Positions 33,169-44,010 of a stretch of DNA of 64,000 bases are shown here, one piece after another. The notes under the pieces are model-generated. The model worked only from the letters and a program-made list of their open reading frames with translations, ran no database searches and was not told the origin of the DNA. Origin of the DNA: Lasioglossum baleicum. Lineage: Eukaryota > Arthropoda > Insecta > Hymenoptera > Halictidae. The stretch spans positions 24,008,135 through 24,072,134 of the forward strand of contig NC_134929.1 in the NCBI RefSeq assembly GCF_051020765.1. Direction: 5' to 3'. Every line of letters begins with the position of its first letter. Position 1 is the first letter of the stretch. The translations under genes were made by a program, and so were the position numbers.

Positions 33169-34964
33169 GGAATAGCAATTCCGAACAAACGGCGGAATAG
33201 AAAAATACCGTGCAACCTTGAATCGTAACGATATTTACTATGCAACAGGATTACTGTGTAACGATATTAATATTTAATCGGTGCATATTTTCATTCGGTT
33301 ACCGCAGTTGATAATTCAATAACCGACACAGTACGCGCGACGTCCGTATCCCGGTTACTAAAATTTATCGATGCAAATATCTTGATGAATTTCGCGCGTT
33401 ACATTGAAATTCGTATTATTTATTCAACGCCGCAGGATATTTACATGCATGAAACTATATGTATAATACATTCCGTTAGAGGAACAATAAAAGAACAATA
33501 AAAGCGTTTCATAAACAGTGAATTATTTAAATTGGCTCCCGCGAAGTAATTTAATTTTCAATTATCTCGCCCTCGTGCTTCGACACGCGAAACGACAATG
33601 AAAATTAATCCTCACGAAAATGTAAAAGAGTATACGGGGGTTTTCATTTGGAGAAATTGTGCAACTGAATAATGCACGTGACCCGGCGCACTTGCGGAAG
33701 TGTGTCACAACGGGGTGATATCCGGTGATAGCTGCGCGCAACAAAAGGCGGTTTAGTGTAGAAACTTTTTCCATTATTTTAATACACGTGGAGATCGATT
33801 CTTTAAAACTGTGCCCTACCTGCGGAAACGCTCTGCGTGGCGTTAAAAAATGCGAACATAAATCATGACAGTATAACGAGACGAACGTTCCTCGGGAATA
33901 ATAAGAAACATGCACCGCAATCATATTTCAGCGTTCTCGCAATCGACTATAATCTTCCCCCGAACCACTGTCAGCCCTTTTAGAAATACGAAAGTGTCTT
34001 TTAGTGTAGAACTTTCAATTTTCCTGAAAACAAAACATACACCTGGAAAGTTCGGTCAATTTGTAACTCTTTAATATTCGTTTAAATGTTGTCTCTGTTG
34101 TCACAGCAAGTATGTGTTTTTATATTTTTCTTTTTTCCGATTCTTCCGATGTCTTCACAGTATTGTTTCTCACTCAGCCGAGCTAGCCGTAAATGTCTAA
34201 AATCTAATTATAACGAATTAATTCGTTAATTAATTCGGAAAAGAGCAGAGGCTCGTTAGAGGCTCAACTTTAATTTCACCTCGACTCCCACGCTCGATCT
34301 TAATTATTGAAAAGGCGGTCGGCTCGATTGGGGGATGGAAGCAAGGAGCTCTGTGCGTGACCTAACCGGGGCCGCATGGGGCTTTACATTGATCGGGATC
34401 GTTTCGAGTTTCCTTGTAAATGCCATTAGCGCGACTGGTGAGCTCGCTTCATAAGCCAATCGTCTAATGAGAAGCGATACGAAATCGGATTACGATGGAA
34501 AACGGGGACGTACGTTGCGGATGTGGGATTTCCGGAATTTGGATTCTCCGTGGCCGAAAGCTGCCGACGCGCGACGAGATGTCTAGTGATCCCGATCGAA
34601 GAATTTAGTGGCATAAAGTCAAATTTTTTAACCTTTTGCACTCCTACGTCAGATGTCAAGTCTGTTCTCTACTGACTTCCAGCAAATATTAGTTAAATAT
34701 CTTGTGATAAAATGTGCATATTCATTTTTAACGAGCCATCATTTTATATCTATATGTATAAAAGAATGATTAAATTATTAAATTTCTCTCTGTGTACTGC
34801 TATTCTAATGTTAACCGTGTACAGGGGGGTAATTGGACCCCATACATTTTTGGAGCAAAATCAAAGGAGAAGTCTGCGTAAGTATTTGTGAGATTTTATT
34901 GATTTTTAAAAGATAAGTATACAATACTTTAAAAAAGTATAAAATAATTTTTAGAAAACACCAC
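33169..34964. other. No gene recognised
   Basis: AT-rich with a few GC-richer patches. A 120-residue minus-strand frame at 33562-33924 shows no domain. Confidence 0.4.
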
Positions 34965-35365
34965 GTTTAAAAAGCGGACTAAAAAGTATATAATAATTTT
35001 TTCTAGCTCCATACAGATTCCTAACCCCGTACAGATAGTCCTGAAAATTTGCGATTGTGAATTTTGAATAGCTATGAAAATACTTGTAAGATTTAAAACG
35101 AAAACGTGATGTGAGGGGGGGGGGTGCAACGGTTCAAATTATTAAAAATTTATATTTCCTAAACGTATAGGCTTTTTTAAAAAAAAAATTTTTAATATTG
35201 CATTGTCATCCAGTTCTGAGCTATGTTTAAAATTTCATGTCTCCAGCTCATCGGGAAGTTAGTTTAAAATCAATTGCAAAATTTGTACCGAACAAACAGA
35301 CAGACAAACGGACAGACAAACAGACAGACAAGAAAGCGAGCTAATAAAAACGTGGTAAAAATTTG
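34965..35365 (+). repeat. Unclassified dispersed repeat, copy A
   Basis: Shares ordered blocks with 50470-50660 (same strand) and 53099-53345 (inverse). They include GCATTGTCATCCAGTTCTGA, GAGCTATGTTTAAA, CATCGGGAAGTTAG and AAGCGAGCTAATAAAA. Copy A includes a (CAGACAAA)n-type stretch at 35294-35332. It is non-coding. The internal CGGGAAGTT resembles the Helentron terminus, but the relationship is unproven. Confidence 0.75.
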
Positions 35366-35922
35366 AAACATATTACAAGTAGCATTCCTAGAAAAGTTCT
35401 GGAAATTTTCCCTTCGTCAACGTTTCATTTCCGTTTTTGTCAGCCTGGGATGCATCTGCAGTCCATACACAGAGAGGAAGTTAAAATAAATTTGTTATAA
35501 CGGTATTATTTGTTATTCTTCCTGCTTATGCAAATGGGTTAATGTATCAATGCTCTAGACTTCGGAACGGACTTCGCCGAAGTATTTAAACGAGATCGCG
35601 CGATTTCCGACTGTCGCGAATATTGTAGTTTCCAATTAATGTCTGCATCGAGTTTCCATCCGAGCTGCGCTCGCAACGTCAGTAAAAACAACCGGGCATA
35701 TTTACGTCGTCGGCTGTCAATTACAGTACACTGGCCTGTATTTACTGCGGTAATCTCGCTTTTATTATGTCATAAGCCTCTTGGCCCTGGCGAACGTGGC
35801 CACCGCAAAGCATCGGATTAATCATCCGGTCACCATGGCTTCAATGGCTCATTGAGTTGTTCACTGGCGACAGACAAGTAGCCTCGGGTGCTTTCCGAAC
35901 GATCTACCAGCACCAAGAGACA

Positions 35923-35969
<47 letters not shown>

Positions 35970-36600
35970 TTACTCCCTATCTCCTGCCGACAATAAGACG
36001 CGCAGATACGGAGACGCACAGATATCGAGTAGCACAGATCCCAGTGGTTTCGTCTTTTCAGCCAATTAATTTCCGCTGATTATATTAAACTTTACCACCA
36101 GCAAATGTTTGCACCGTCCAAATGAAGTATTACCTCTCCGTTATCGATGTATAACCTTCACAGTGAACGCAGACATGCGACTAACATAAATTTCCTTCTT
36201 CTCCAAGGAAATGATTAACGATCAAGTGATTTTGATCAGCACGGCGATGGCTGCGAAAAAACAATAAACGGTAAGCTTAACTACCGTGCGCGCCACTTTA
36301 CGTGCCAAGCTACTTTTCCATTTCGCCTAAGTGAATTCAATGCAAAATAGACCGAGTATTTGGAGTCCACGAATTCGCCTTGAGCGTTATATATTTCGAG
36401 AGTCGCTTTTATCCACTCGAGTGTTCCTCAAATATTTTAGGAACGGGTCAGGTCCAAGATTCTCCGGAGGATCAAACGGAATATGCAGTGGGAGCGCTAA
36501 AACATGAATCAAGAGGTTGAATAATTCCCCCACCGCACTGACGGAAATTACTGCGCCCTGTGTTTCAAGAAACAAGTTTATTCAAAAGTTTGTGACGCAA
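35366..36600. other. No gene recognised
   Basis: Mixed composition with a (CT)n microsatellite; no domain-bearing frame. Confidence 0.4.
35917..35966 (+). repeat. (CT)n microsatellite
   Basis: About 24 CT units. Confidence 0.95.
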
Positions 36601-36637
36601 GCATTTTTATAATTTCAGTCACTAGGAACCACGCGCA

Positions 36638-36795
36638 GACGAACCCGATGCGAAACCGGGGAGCTGCTAGGAGGTTGTACAACGACGCGGACGAACCCAA
36701 TGCGAAATTGGGGAGCCACCAGGTAGGAAGAATCTCTATTTGGATAATTGGTAAGTCGCGAAACGAACCTGATGCGAAATCAGGGAGTCGCTAGG
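36638..36795 (+). repeat. Three tandem covarying hairpin units
   Basis: Each unit reads GACGAAC, a 6-base stem, the loop GCGAA, the complementary stem, GGGAGCYRCYAGG. Stems: CCCGAT/ACCGGG (36644-36660, one mismatch), CCCAAT/ATTGGG (36696-36712, perfect) and CCTGAT/ATCAGG (36768-36784, perfect). Both sides of the stem change together between units while loop and flanks stay constant. Related units occur at 54866-54884, 54918-54935 and, inverted, 47507-47525. Confidence 0.85.
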
Positions 36796-37185
36796 ATAAT
36801 ATGTAAGCCTCGTAACTAGTATAATTTAATTGATACAATCCGAGCGGTAAGATTGTATCGTGTGGGGACGTTCAATTGCTTGATTAGGATATTGGACAAT
36901 AATTATGGGATTAATGAATTTGCGTTAATTATTAAAGAACACAAATATATTCTTACTATAAGAATTACGTATTACAATTGTGTAATTGTCGCGAATGGAT
37001 TGAATTTAAAATAGAAAGAATTGAAAGAAGATATTACCCTAAACTATAGGATGCACGGTGTTGACGCACTGGCAATACGGGGGTCTCGGAGCAACCTTAT
37101 CACTGCCTAATAGATTTTACACCGAACTCGCGGAATCTATACGGTTAAACTTTGATCCGAAGGGGAACTTTAGCCCGATCTCACT

Positions 37186-37453
37186 GGTCACACGTAGTCA
37201 ATTTCCAGTGATTCCTGCTGAAGCGATTACGATTCATAAAAGTCAGGGACAAACATACGAGAAAGTATGTTTGGATTTTAAAAAATCAGAAAGGCGAACT
37301 TTACAAATGTTGTATGTAGCACTGAGCAGAGTTTCAAAATTGAGCGGTTTATATATTTTGGGACAATTTAAATTAACAGTATCGAAGAAAACCAAGATTA
37401 ATACTGCAAACCCGGATAATGAGAAGTTGTATCGTTTGCGAAAAACTAATTAA
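37186..37453 (+). pseudogene. PIF1-type helicase C-terminus, copy 2
   Basis: From TCACACGTAGTCAATTTCC on, the sequence is almost identical to 31316-31583 and encodes motifs V (AITIHKSQGQT) and VI (LYVALSRV) with the same stop. Homology continues to about 37508 and then ends. It interrupts the LTR-like element. Near-identity to the first copy suggests recent movement or duplication. Confidence 0.85.
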
Positions 37454-37508
37454 GACAATTTATTTTGCAACATTAGTATGCTATAACAAGGAACCAAGCG
37501 AGCAACGA

Positions 37509-38195
37509 GCCTACGATATTCGTTTAATGCGACGCCATATAGCAAACATTTTGATAAGTAGAAAACTATTGAATTTCCCTGAAAACGTATAATCTCAACT
37601 TCAATTTCAATTCGTCAATTTCAACTTTTCAATTTCAATTCGTTAATTTCAAATCTTCAATTTCATTTTCAACGTCAATTTTTCAATTCCAATTTCAACT
37701 TTTCAATTTACACTAGCAAGTCAACTCTAACGTCTTAGTACGACAGTAATGGTGTTTTAGAGTTATTTAAATTGAAATATCTCCTGAACTATACCTGCTT
37801 TTCTACATACATGTGGGTTAGTACTTTTTCATAACGAATGTCCAGCTGCATCGATTGATGTATGAAAAAATACCTCATTCCATATAAAAAAATATCAATG
37901 ACCTTGAAATCTTGTAAAAAAAAATGACCTTGAAAATTTGTTCCCTTACACCGTTATCTGTGATAGCTAATATATGTATACACCCGTATATAATATTATA
38001 TTAATAATACATACACCCTTACACCCTTCAAACAGTGTAACTTTGTCTTAAGAAGTTTTTTTGTACAACGAAAAGTAACTGTTTCTTCGGACTCACCCTG
38101 TATAGGCCTGCAATGACGGTTGGTACTTGTCAGTACCCTGCAAGTGAACATTCGTATTTTGTCAACGACGTATGCGTATCGGTCGTGTGCGTATG
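37509..38195. repeat. CAATTTCAA-rich sequence and TACAGGGTG-type repeat
   Basis: 37590-37710 is a degenerate array of CAATTTCAACTTTT-like units. CACCCTGTATA at 38094-38104 is the inverse of the recurrent TATACAGGGTG terminus and probably ends a repeat lying to its left. Confidence 0.55.
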
Positions 38196-38312
38196 TTTGG
38201 TCCCTAAACTAAACTAACCAGTTATGTAGATTTATCTAGGGTAGCTCTGTTCGTTTATCTAGGACGGTTCCTGCCAGAGATGATATTGAACACCTGTTCG
38301 TCATCCGTAACA

Positions 38313-39229
38313 CTGTCGTGCATATGTCACGTGACTAATCCAGTGCTGGCAGAGAGGGGGCAATTTTTCCCCTCAATTCGGGTCAATCCCCCTGATTTGG
38401 CGGCAGGGATTAGAGCGTCAGACGAATGGAATAAATTTTCGGACCAGGGATTGAAAATGTTATACATGTGATTGCATCGAATAGCGTAGGTACGACATAT
38501 CAAAAAGTAATACTCTCCGGAGCCCTGGTAAATTCTTCGGGCCACTGTGCATCGAAAGAATTCGTAATTCCGTCGGGGAAAGTGAGCGGAACGGAACGGA
38601 ACGAATTCCGCCGCGTTCACCGTCGACCCAGTACCGGAAGTGACCGTTACGTCATCGCCTTTTACCTCGATGACTCGTTCACGGATATCACGACAAATTG
38701 AATCGCGCGATGATCGTTCTAGGCTAAGTGCCACTGTCAGGAAGTGGCTCGAAAAGGAGCTATCGATCGGGTCAGAGAAAGCGAGAGAATAGGAGAGTAA
38801 GGAGGGAGAGAAAGAGAAAGGACGACAAGGCCGAACTGTCGTGGGAATTCTCGAGAGGTACGGTGTCCTTTTACCGTCCGCGTTATCCTTTTGCCCGATC
38901 CCGAAGACATCCCCGTCTCCCGTTGCTCGCAGATTGTTCGGGGAATTGCATGTTTGCTCATTCCTTTAAATATTTACGGTGGCCAAAGAATAGATCACCG
39001 GATTTCCCGGCCGCGTAATGAATCCGTAATCAAACACCAACGCCGGCAAACTTGCTGATCTCGGGTTACGCGAAAAATCATGTGTAATCCTTCGCGCGAA
39101 ACCGTGCCAAACTTTTTTGCCCGTTACCTCGAGGCCTCTCTCGGTCCTGGGGAACTTCATTTCGAAAACTTATCAAACATTCAGCGACGCGCGGGACTCG
39201 TTCCATCACCGGTCCGAGGACAAGAAAAA
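38313..39229. other. No gene recognised
   Basis: GC-richer at 38.5-39.2 kb. Frames of 77-135 residues on both strands lack domains. Confidence 0.4.
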
Positions 39230-39716
39230 AAACTTCTTGCAGTCTAGTAATGTTTAGAAGTAAATTAAGATTGGAAATGGTAAATAATCCTAATGAAGCG
39301 ACGACAAGATCATCAGGAACAACTCTCGATGCAGTATTTGCAAGATATTTAGACAAAATTGAATCAAGAATATTTATATCATATTTTAGCTATCACAAGC
39401 CAATTGTTTCAATGATAGAATCATAGAAAATCATAGAAAAAGTAATGAACGATCAAATTTTGATTTGCGACGCAAAGAAGGAGAGCGTATGGGAAATGCT
39501 ATCAACTATGTCTCTTTCTTTCCCATACGTTCTCCTTTGTATTTTTTCTATGATTTTCTACGATTCTATCATTGAAACAATTGGCTTGTGATAGCTAAAA
39601 TATGATATAAATTATAATATTATAAGTTGTTCTTGATCTTGTTGTCGCTTCATTAGGATTATTTGCCATTTCCAATCTTAATTTACTTCTAAACATTATT
39701 AGACTGCAAGAAGTTT
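39230..39716. mobile_element. Foldback with endonuclease-like fragment
   Basis: The left arm AAACTTCTTGCAGTCTAGTA and the right arm (inverse, ending AGACTGCAAGAAGTTT) begin a nearly complete palindrome of 487 bp centred near 39473. Further paired blocks are TTAAGATTGGAAATGG and ATCATAGAAAATCATAG. The plus strand of the left arm reads a protein-like stretch that is partly repeated, inverted, in the right arm. Confidence 0.85.
39283..39426 (+). pseudogene. Possible endonuclease C-terminal fragment
   Basis: One frame reads NPNEATTRSSGTTLDAVFAR and then IFISYFSYHKPIVSMIES. The last part resembles the C-terminal SDHxPI motif of endonuclease/exonuclease/phosphatase-fold proteins, with Tyr where the Asp would be. 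From memory, similar sequences occur next to PIF1-type helicases in insect Helentrons. There is no start codon or complete domain. Confidence 0.45.
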
Positions 39717-39825
39717 CAATTCTGCCGCGCGTGGTTTTCCACGCGTATGTTTCCAGGTTATTCATGTTAGTTTAGAACAAGGGTTTGAATAGTTGTTTAT
39801 AAATCTTTCAGTCGGAACAGAATCC

Positions 39826-39924
39826 GATGAGAAACTGCATGTAAAAGTAGCTGGAGGTTGATTCCATGTTATCCAATTGCAAATGTTCACAAATTAACTC
39901 TGGTTAATTAGTTATTAACAATTG
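39826..39924 (+). repeat. Dispersed direct repeat, copy 2
   Basis: Direct copy of 79-177, starting GATGAGAAACTGCATGT and ending at GTTATTAACAATTG. Confidence 0.7.
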
Positions 39925-40635
39925 TTACGCGGGCTGATTGTTTCGGAAATTCCCATAATGCGTAATACAAGGAGGGTCGAACTGTGCGACAAGGACAGAC
40001 ATACGTAACATACCACTTCTCCAAAATTTGTTAATAACTAACAATTTAAGCATCAAACCCTTCATAAAACTGAAAGGGGAATGTAGCCATGGCTTCATTT
40101 GACATTATACAATCTTAAAAGTTCATCAATGAAGTCTTTAAAGTTAGTAAATTAATTATGAAAATGTTACTTGTCAAACTGTTCGAGGTTATTCGCGAAA
40201 TTTCGTCACTTCCGTAACGCTCGACCGCGTCACTTCCGTTACACTAGGAAAATTGTAAATTGTAGCCCCCTCAGCAAAGAAGTTTCACTTCAAAAACAAC
40301 AATTTATTAAAAAGTTTCGATTAAAGGATTTTCGTTTTGCGGTCTCTGTTCGCGTTGCACTCTGTTTCATTCTTTATAGCTCGCTCGAACGGTTCATCCG
40401 CTTAAGGTAAAGTCCTAGTTAAAGATTGATGCGTTCCCTAATCGCGGCTTGATTCGACTCTTCGATAAAGGAAACACGGGCTTCTGTAATTTGAGGATTA
40501 AGTCGCTAACGACGGAGTGGCACGCGATTGTCCTCACGGCAATTTACTACAAACTGATAGAGGGAAAAAGAATACTGTCGTTGATCGATGACAGTGTTGG
40601 ACGATTATGAATTATTTCTTGTGTAGAATTTTATA
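39925..40635. other. No gene recognised
   Basis: AT-rich intergenic-looking sequence with no domain or element ends. Confidence 0.45.
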
Positions 40636-40637
40636 TA

Positions 40638-41560
40638 TTGGGTCTGAGGGAAAAAGTTCGTGGCGTTTTTTTAGTGAAATTCAACTGGTTTCCTTATAGT
40701 GTGAAAATGAATTTATTTAAACCAAATATGCTCCATTATTATCGACAATGTTTCGCCATTTTTCGGGTAGAGCCATGATGTCATCGGTGAAGAACTTCTG
40801 TGGTTTCTGGTTGATAAACTGAATCCAGTGGTTTTCACAAGCTTCTTTTGAAAGCAGCTTAATTCCATTGAGAGAGTTCTGCAGAGATCGAAACAAGTGA
40901 TAGTCAGGGGGTGCTATGTCCGTACTATACGGTGGATACAACAAAACTTCCCAACCAAGCTCTCGCAATTTTTGACGGGTCGCCAAAGATGTCGATCCAT
41001 TAAATTTTTCAACGTTAACTCGCGAGGCACCCATACATCGAGATTTTTTTTGTAGCCAGCGTTGTGAAAATGGTTCAAAACAGTTTTGTGGTCAATGCCT
41101 AGCTCCATACCAATATCGACACTGCTGATATGCTTATCTTGCTGGAGTTTTTCAAGAATTTCTTCAGATTTTCAGTTATTGGACGACCAGAGCGTGACTC
41201 ATCTTTCACATCAAAATTACCAGAACGAAAGCTAGCGAACCATTTCCACGCAGTAGATTTTGATAAAGTACCTTCACCGTACACAGCACAAATTTTTCAC
41301 AAACCTGCGCAGCATTCTTCCCTTTGTCGTAATAATATTGCAAAATATAGCGCAACTTCTCATTACTTTCCTCCATTATCAAACGCAAACAATTTTCCAA
41401 CCACTCCACCAATTTCGATGTTTATACACTGAAAGTAACGCTTGAAGTGTCACATTTACAACGAGCGTTTAGTGGTATCGTTGCGATCTGTGTTTCCTGA
41501 GTTATCTGCAATTGATGTCATCTATCGGGAAAAACGCCACGAACTTTTTCCCAGACCCAA
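40638..41560 (-). mobile_element. mariner element, internally deleted
   Basis: The ends TTGGGTCTGAGGGAAAAAGT and (inverted right end) TTGGGTCTGGGAAAAAGTTC continue into GTTCGTGGCGTTTTT on both sides. TA flanks both ends (40636-40637 and 41561-41562). The 923 bp are shorter than a full mariner (~1.3 kb) because the middle of the transposase is missing. Confidence 0.92.
40717..41412 (-). pseudogene. mariner transposase with central deletion
   Basis: On the minus strand the N-terminal region reads NEKLRYILQYYYDKGKNAAQ and KDESRSGRPITEN, the helix-turn-helix and linker. ELGIDHKTVLNHFHNAGYKK is the second helix-turn-helix. The central part with the first two catalytic Asp residues is missing. The C-terminal part resumes at LATRQKLRELGWEVLLYPPY and DIAPPDYHLFRSLQNSLNG, which contains the third Asp of the DD34D triad. 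It ends MALPEKWRNIVDNNGAYLV, the normal mariner C-terminus. Frameshifts near 41280 and elsewhere further disrupt it. Confidence 0.92.
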
Positions 41561-41562
41561 TA

Positions 41563-42469
41563 CTTTATTCGCATCCTAAGCTACTAAATATTTGAAGAAA
41601 GAAAATACATTTCTGTTTCTAGTTTGTTGCAATTCAGATAGAAATAACACCACCTGTCTACCAATAATTGTACAATGTAGTGAATAATCGTTTGCCGAAT
41701 CAGACGGGAAAGTATAAATATCACGAAGAAGGAAGACATGACGTACTTCGCTTGAATAATTAACGGCATGTGTAGCACCAGGAGTTGACAAAAAGTTCCT
41801 CGTTGCTTCAATGTGGACAAAGCTTGATACGTTTGACATCCGGCTCAGTAAATGGACGATTCTCCGAGGAGAGGAACGAATCGCTAAACAAAGTTCTCGC
41901 GCAGTCATAAGCGTGAATATCCTTCATACGAGGGCCCAGGAGGTGAGATGAAGCTGAAGAGAGAGAGAGAGGAGAGAAAAATAAGAGAGATAGAGACGTA
42001 GGAAACGAGAGCTCTCTCTTTCCCAACGAATCCGTCTCGGCTCGTCGCGAAGATCCGCGGATGAACGAAGTTGGATGACGCGGAGGAAACTTAACTATTC
42101 GCCGCGCTGCGCCGTCCCGCTCGCGAATTTTGAGCAGAAGGAGGAACTCGCCCCAGAAACGTAGTTCCCGGAGAGCGCTAATTAATCGGCCGTTTTTCCC
42201 AGCCCGCCGATTTCGAGACGCGTCGCGTCGCGTCGGTTGAACGTCGATTTAACCGGAGCCACCGGGAGACACTAATTATACATTCGAGGCGTTTCCCGAC
42301 CGACGCGAAATTACTCCAGGCTAATGACGCCCGCCAAGATCCTTCGAAATAATTTAATGCCGACGCCAAGACACCTTTTTTCTCCCCAGGATTATGAAAA
42401 ACTTATTCCCGGCTGGCTGCTGCTCCGGGAAATATCGCGAACCGGTTCTCGTTCCGTCTGATTATTATC
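41563..42469. other. No gene recognised
   Basis: AT-rich then GC-rich from about 42.0 kb, with a GA-rich tract near 41.96 kb. No domain seen. Confidence 0.45.
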
Positions 42470-42850
42470 TAGGTGCACGGTAGTGCAACAGCCAAGTTCT
42501 CGCACTACCTCCTTTTACGCGAAACAACTTGGCTGTTTTTTAGAGGCTTATAACTCGGCACTGGAGGCAGATGGAGAGATGTAATTTCGTACACTTGTTA
42601 AATGTCTCAATATTAACAAAACATTAATCTTCCAACATTTTCCGAGATATAGGACCTCAAAAATCGCTAAATTTGTTACTGACTAACTGACTGACTGACA
42701 GATCATCAAAACCTTTTGGGTACTTCCCATTGACCTACAAGCTTGAAATTTTGGTACATAGGTCCACCATAACAAACACTCAAAGGAATGATTATCAAAG
42801 TTTGAAATTTTACACCTTAAAGGGGGGTGCATTGAAAAAAAACATTCTTC
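42470..42850 (+). repeat. Dispersed repeat with GACT-type tandem core, copy 1
   Basis: Matches 58880-59275 in inverse orientation. Shared blocks include CAAGTTCTCGCACTACCTC, AATATTAACAAAACATTAAT, TCAAAAATCGCTAAATTTGT, TGGGTACTTCCCATTGACCT and CATAACAAACACTCAAAGGA. A short (GACT)n tract lies at the same internal place in both copies and is longer in the other. A short frame downstream (to 42972) has no recognised domain. Confidence 0.8.
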
Positions 42851-43166
42851 TTTACCGCGAGTGGGTACACCGACCACGCATCGAAGAAGTACAAATCCCT
42901 GACCATAAATTCCTAAACCAAGAATACAAAGAAAAAGAAAACCTCCTGCAATTAGAAAAAATAATCAACTGACTAAGAAAAAAAAGACAAAATAAACCTC
43001 AAACAGGACAAAGTACCAAGTATAAATAGGTAGTAAAACGATCATGCATTTATTAATTTACTTAATGTCCACCTTAAAGATAAAAAATGTTTAGGATTTA
43101 ATGAATCAGGGATAAGAGTAATACCTACTTGATAATTGATGAAATTTCAACAAAAATTGATGAATT

Positions 43167-43568
43167 CCCAACAAAAGCATCCTGTAAACAGGAGCCAAGT
43201 TCCTATGGCCGTAAAAAATTATGAGATCAAAGAAAATACGGCCAAGTTCGTTAGCTTACAAATAGAAATACCTCTTGCAATACTGAAAAAAGCGTTTGGA
43301 AAAATTAGTTTAAAAGAACGCTATTTAATTTTTAAAGAGTTACATGGACGGCTAAATTATTCAAACTTGGCCGTTACTTTTTAAGCCAATGGCCATAAAA
43401 GGTTTTAGGTAGCCGCCGAGTTTGAATAATTTAGCCCTCCATGTAACTCTTTAAAAATTAAATAGCGTTCTTTTAAACTAATTATTACAAACGCTCTTTT
43501 CAATATTGCAAGAGGTATTTTTACGGCCATAGGAACTTGGCTCTTGTTTACAGGATGTTTTTGTTGGG
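43167..43568. mobile_element. Foldback MITE, family CCCAACAAAA, copy 1
   Basis: The left arm CCCAACAAAAGCATCCTGTA and the right arm (ending TACAGGATGTTTTTGTTGGG) extend inwards as a nearly complete palindrome. It includes GGAGCCAAGTTCCTATGGCC and TTAATTTTTAAAGAGTTACA with their inverses. Other members are at 47187-47466 (right arm lost), 44099-44145 (one end) and 58371-58638 (complete). Confidence 0.85.
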
Positions 43569-44010
43569 TCTACTCTACCTAAACGGTACATTTTCAATTC
43601 GAAAGAAATTGACGTCAATTGAGAAATAATGAATTGTGTTACAGGTTCTGAATTCCAAGTGCACACAGCTTTTTTGCAAATTCAGCTTTTCTAAATATTT
43701 GTTTCCTTAGAGTATTATAATCCAAATAGTGTAATACATCCTTACATGTTGTATGTCACTAATAACTAGACAGCGGATCTTTATGCAAAATAAAAATTTT
43801 CTACCTGAATTACGATAAACTGAAGTGAAATAGTTATTTATTTGCTTTGCTAATATGCTTCACAGGTTGAAAATAATGGAACAGTATCAGAGTTGGGCAT
43901 TAATCGATTAAAATTTTAATCGAGATTGATCGATTAAAGTGTACGATTGAAAAAGGTAATCATTGAAAAATCGACGATTGATTCAATCGATTGATGAAGT
44001 TAATCGTCAA
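43335..44010. repeat. Left arm of ~4.1-kb palindrome
   Basis: Mirrored in inverse order at 46755-47466 with high similarity. The arm contains the inner half of the foldback MITE, the tract GTGCACACAGCTTTTTTGCA, a Tc1-MITE remnant (AGACAGCGGATCTTTATGCA) and the hAT-like end CAGAGTTGGGCATTAATCGA at 43893. Confidence 0.85.

Larger units (their letters stand above)
36601..38312 (+). mobile_element. LTR-like element, copy A, interrupted
   Basis: Aligns with the complete 909-bp copy at 54773-55681. Shared blocks include GATACAATCCGAGCGGT, AAAGAACACAAATATA, TTGACGCACTGGCAAT, GGGGGTCTCG and AAGGGGAACTTTAGCCCGAT. At about 37186 the alignment breaks: a Helentron helicase fragment, CAATTTCAA-rich sequence and another repeat intervene. 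The 3' end of the LTR-like unit resumes near 38196 (TTATCTAGG, TTCCTGCCAGA, CCGTAACA). The left end is incomplete. Three tandem hairpin units occupy 36638-36795. Confidence 0.65.

Noticed and set aside
42730..42972. 80-residue frame ending QEYKEKENLLQLEKIIN as a retroelement protein
   Set aside because: Composition is suggestive, but the first part is the translation of a dispersed repeat and no domain could be named.
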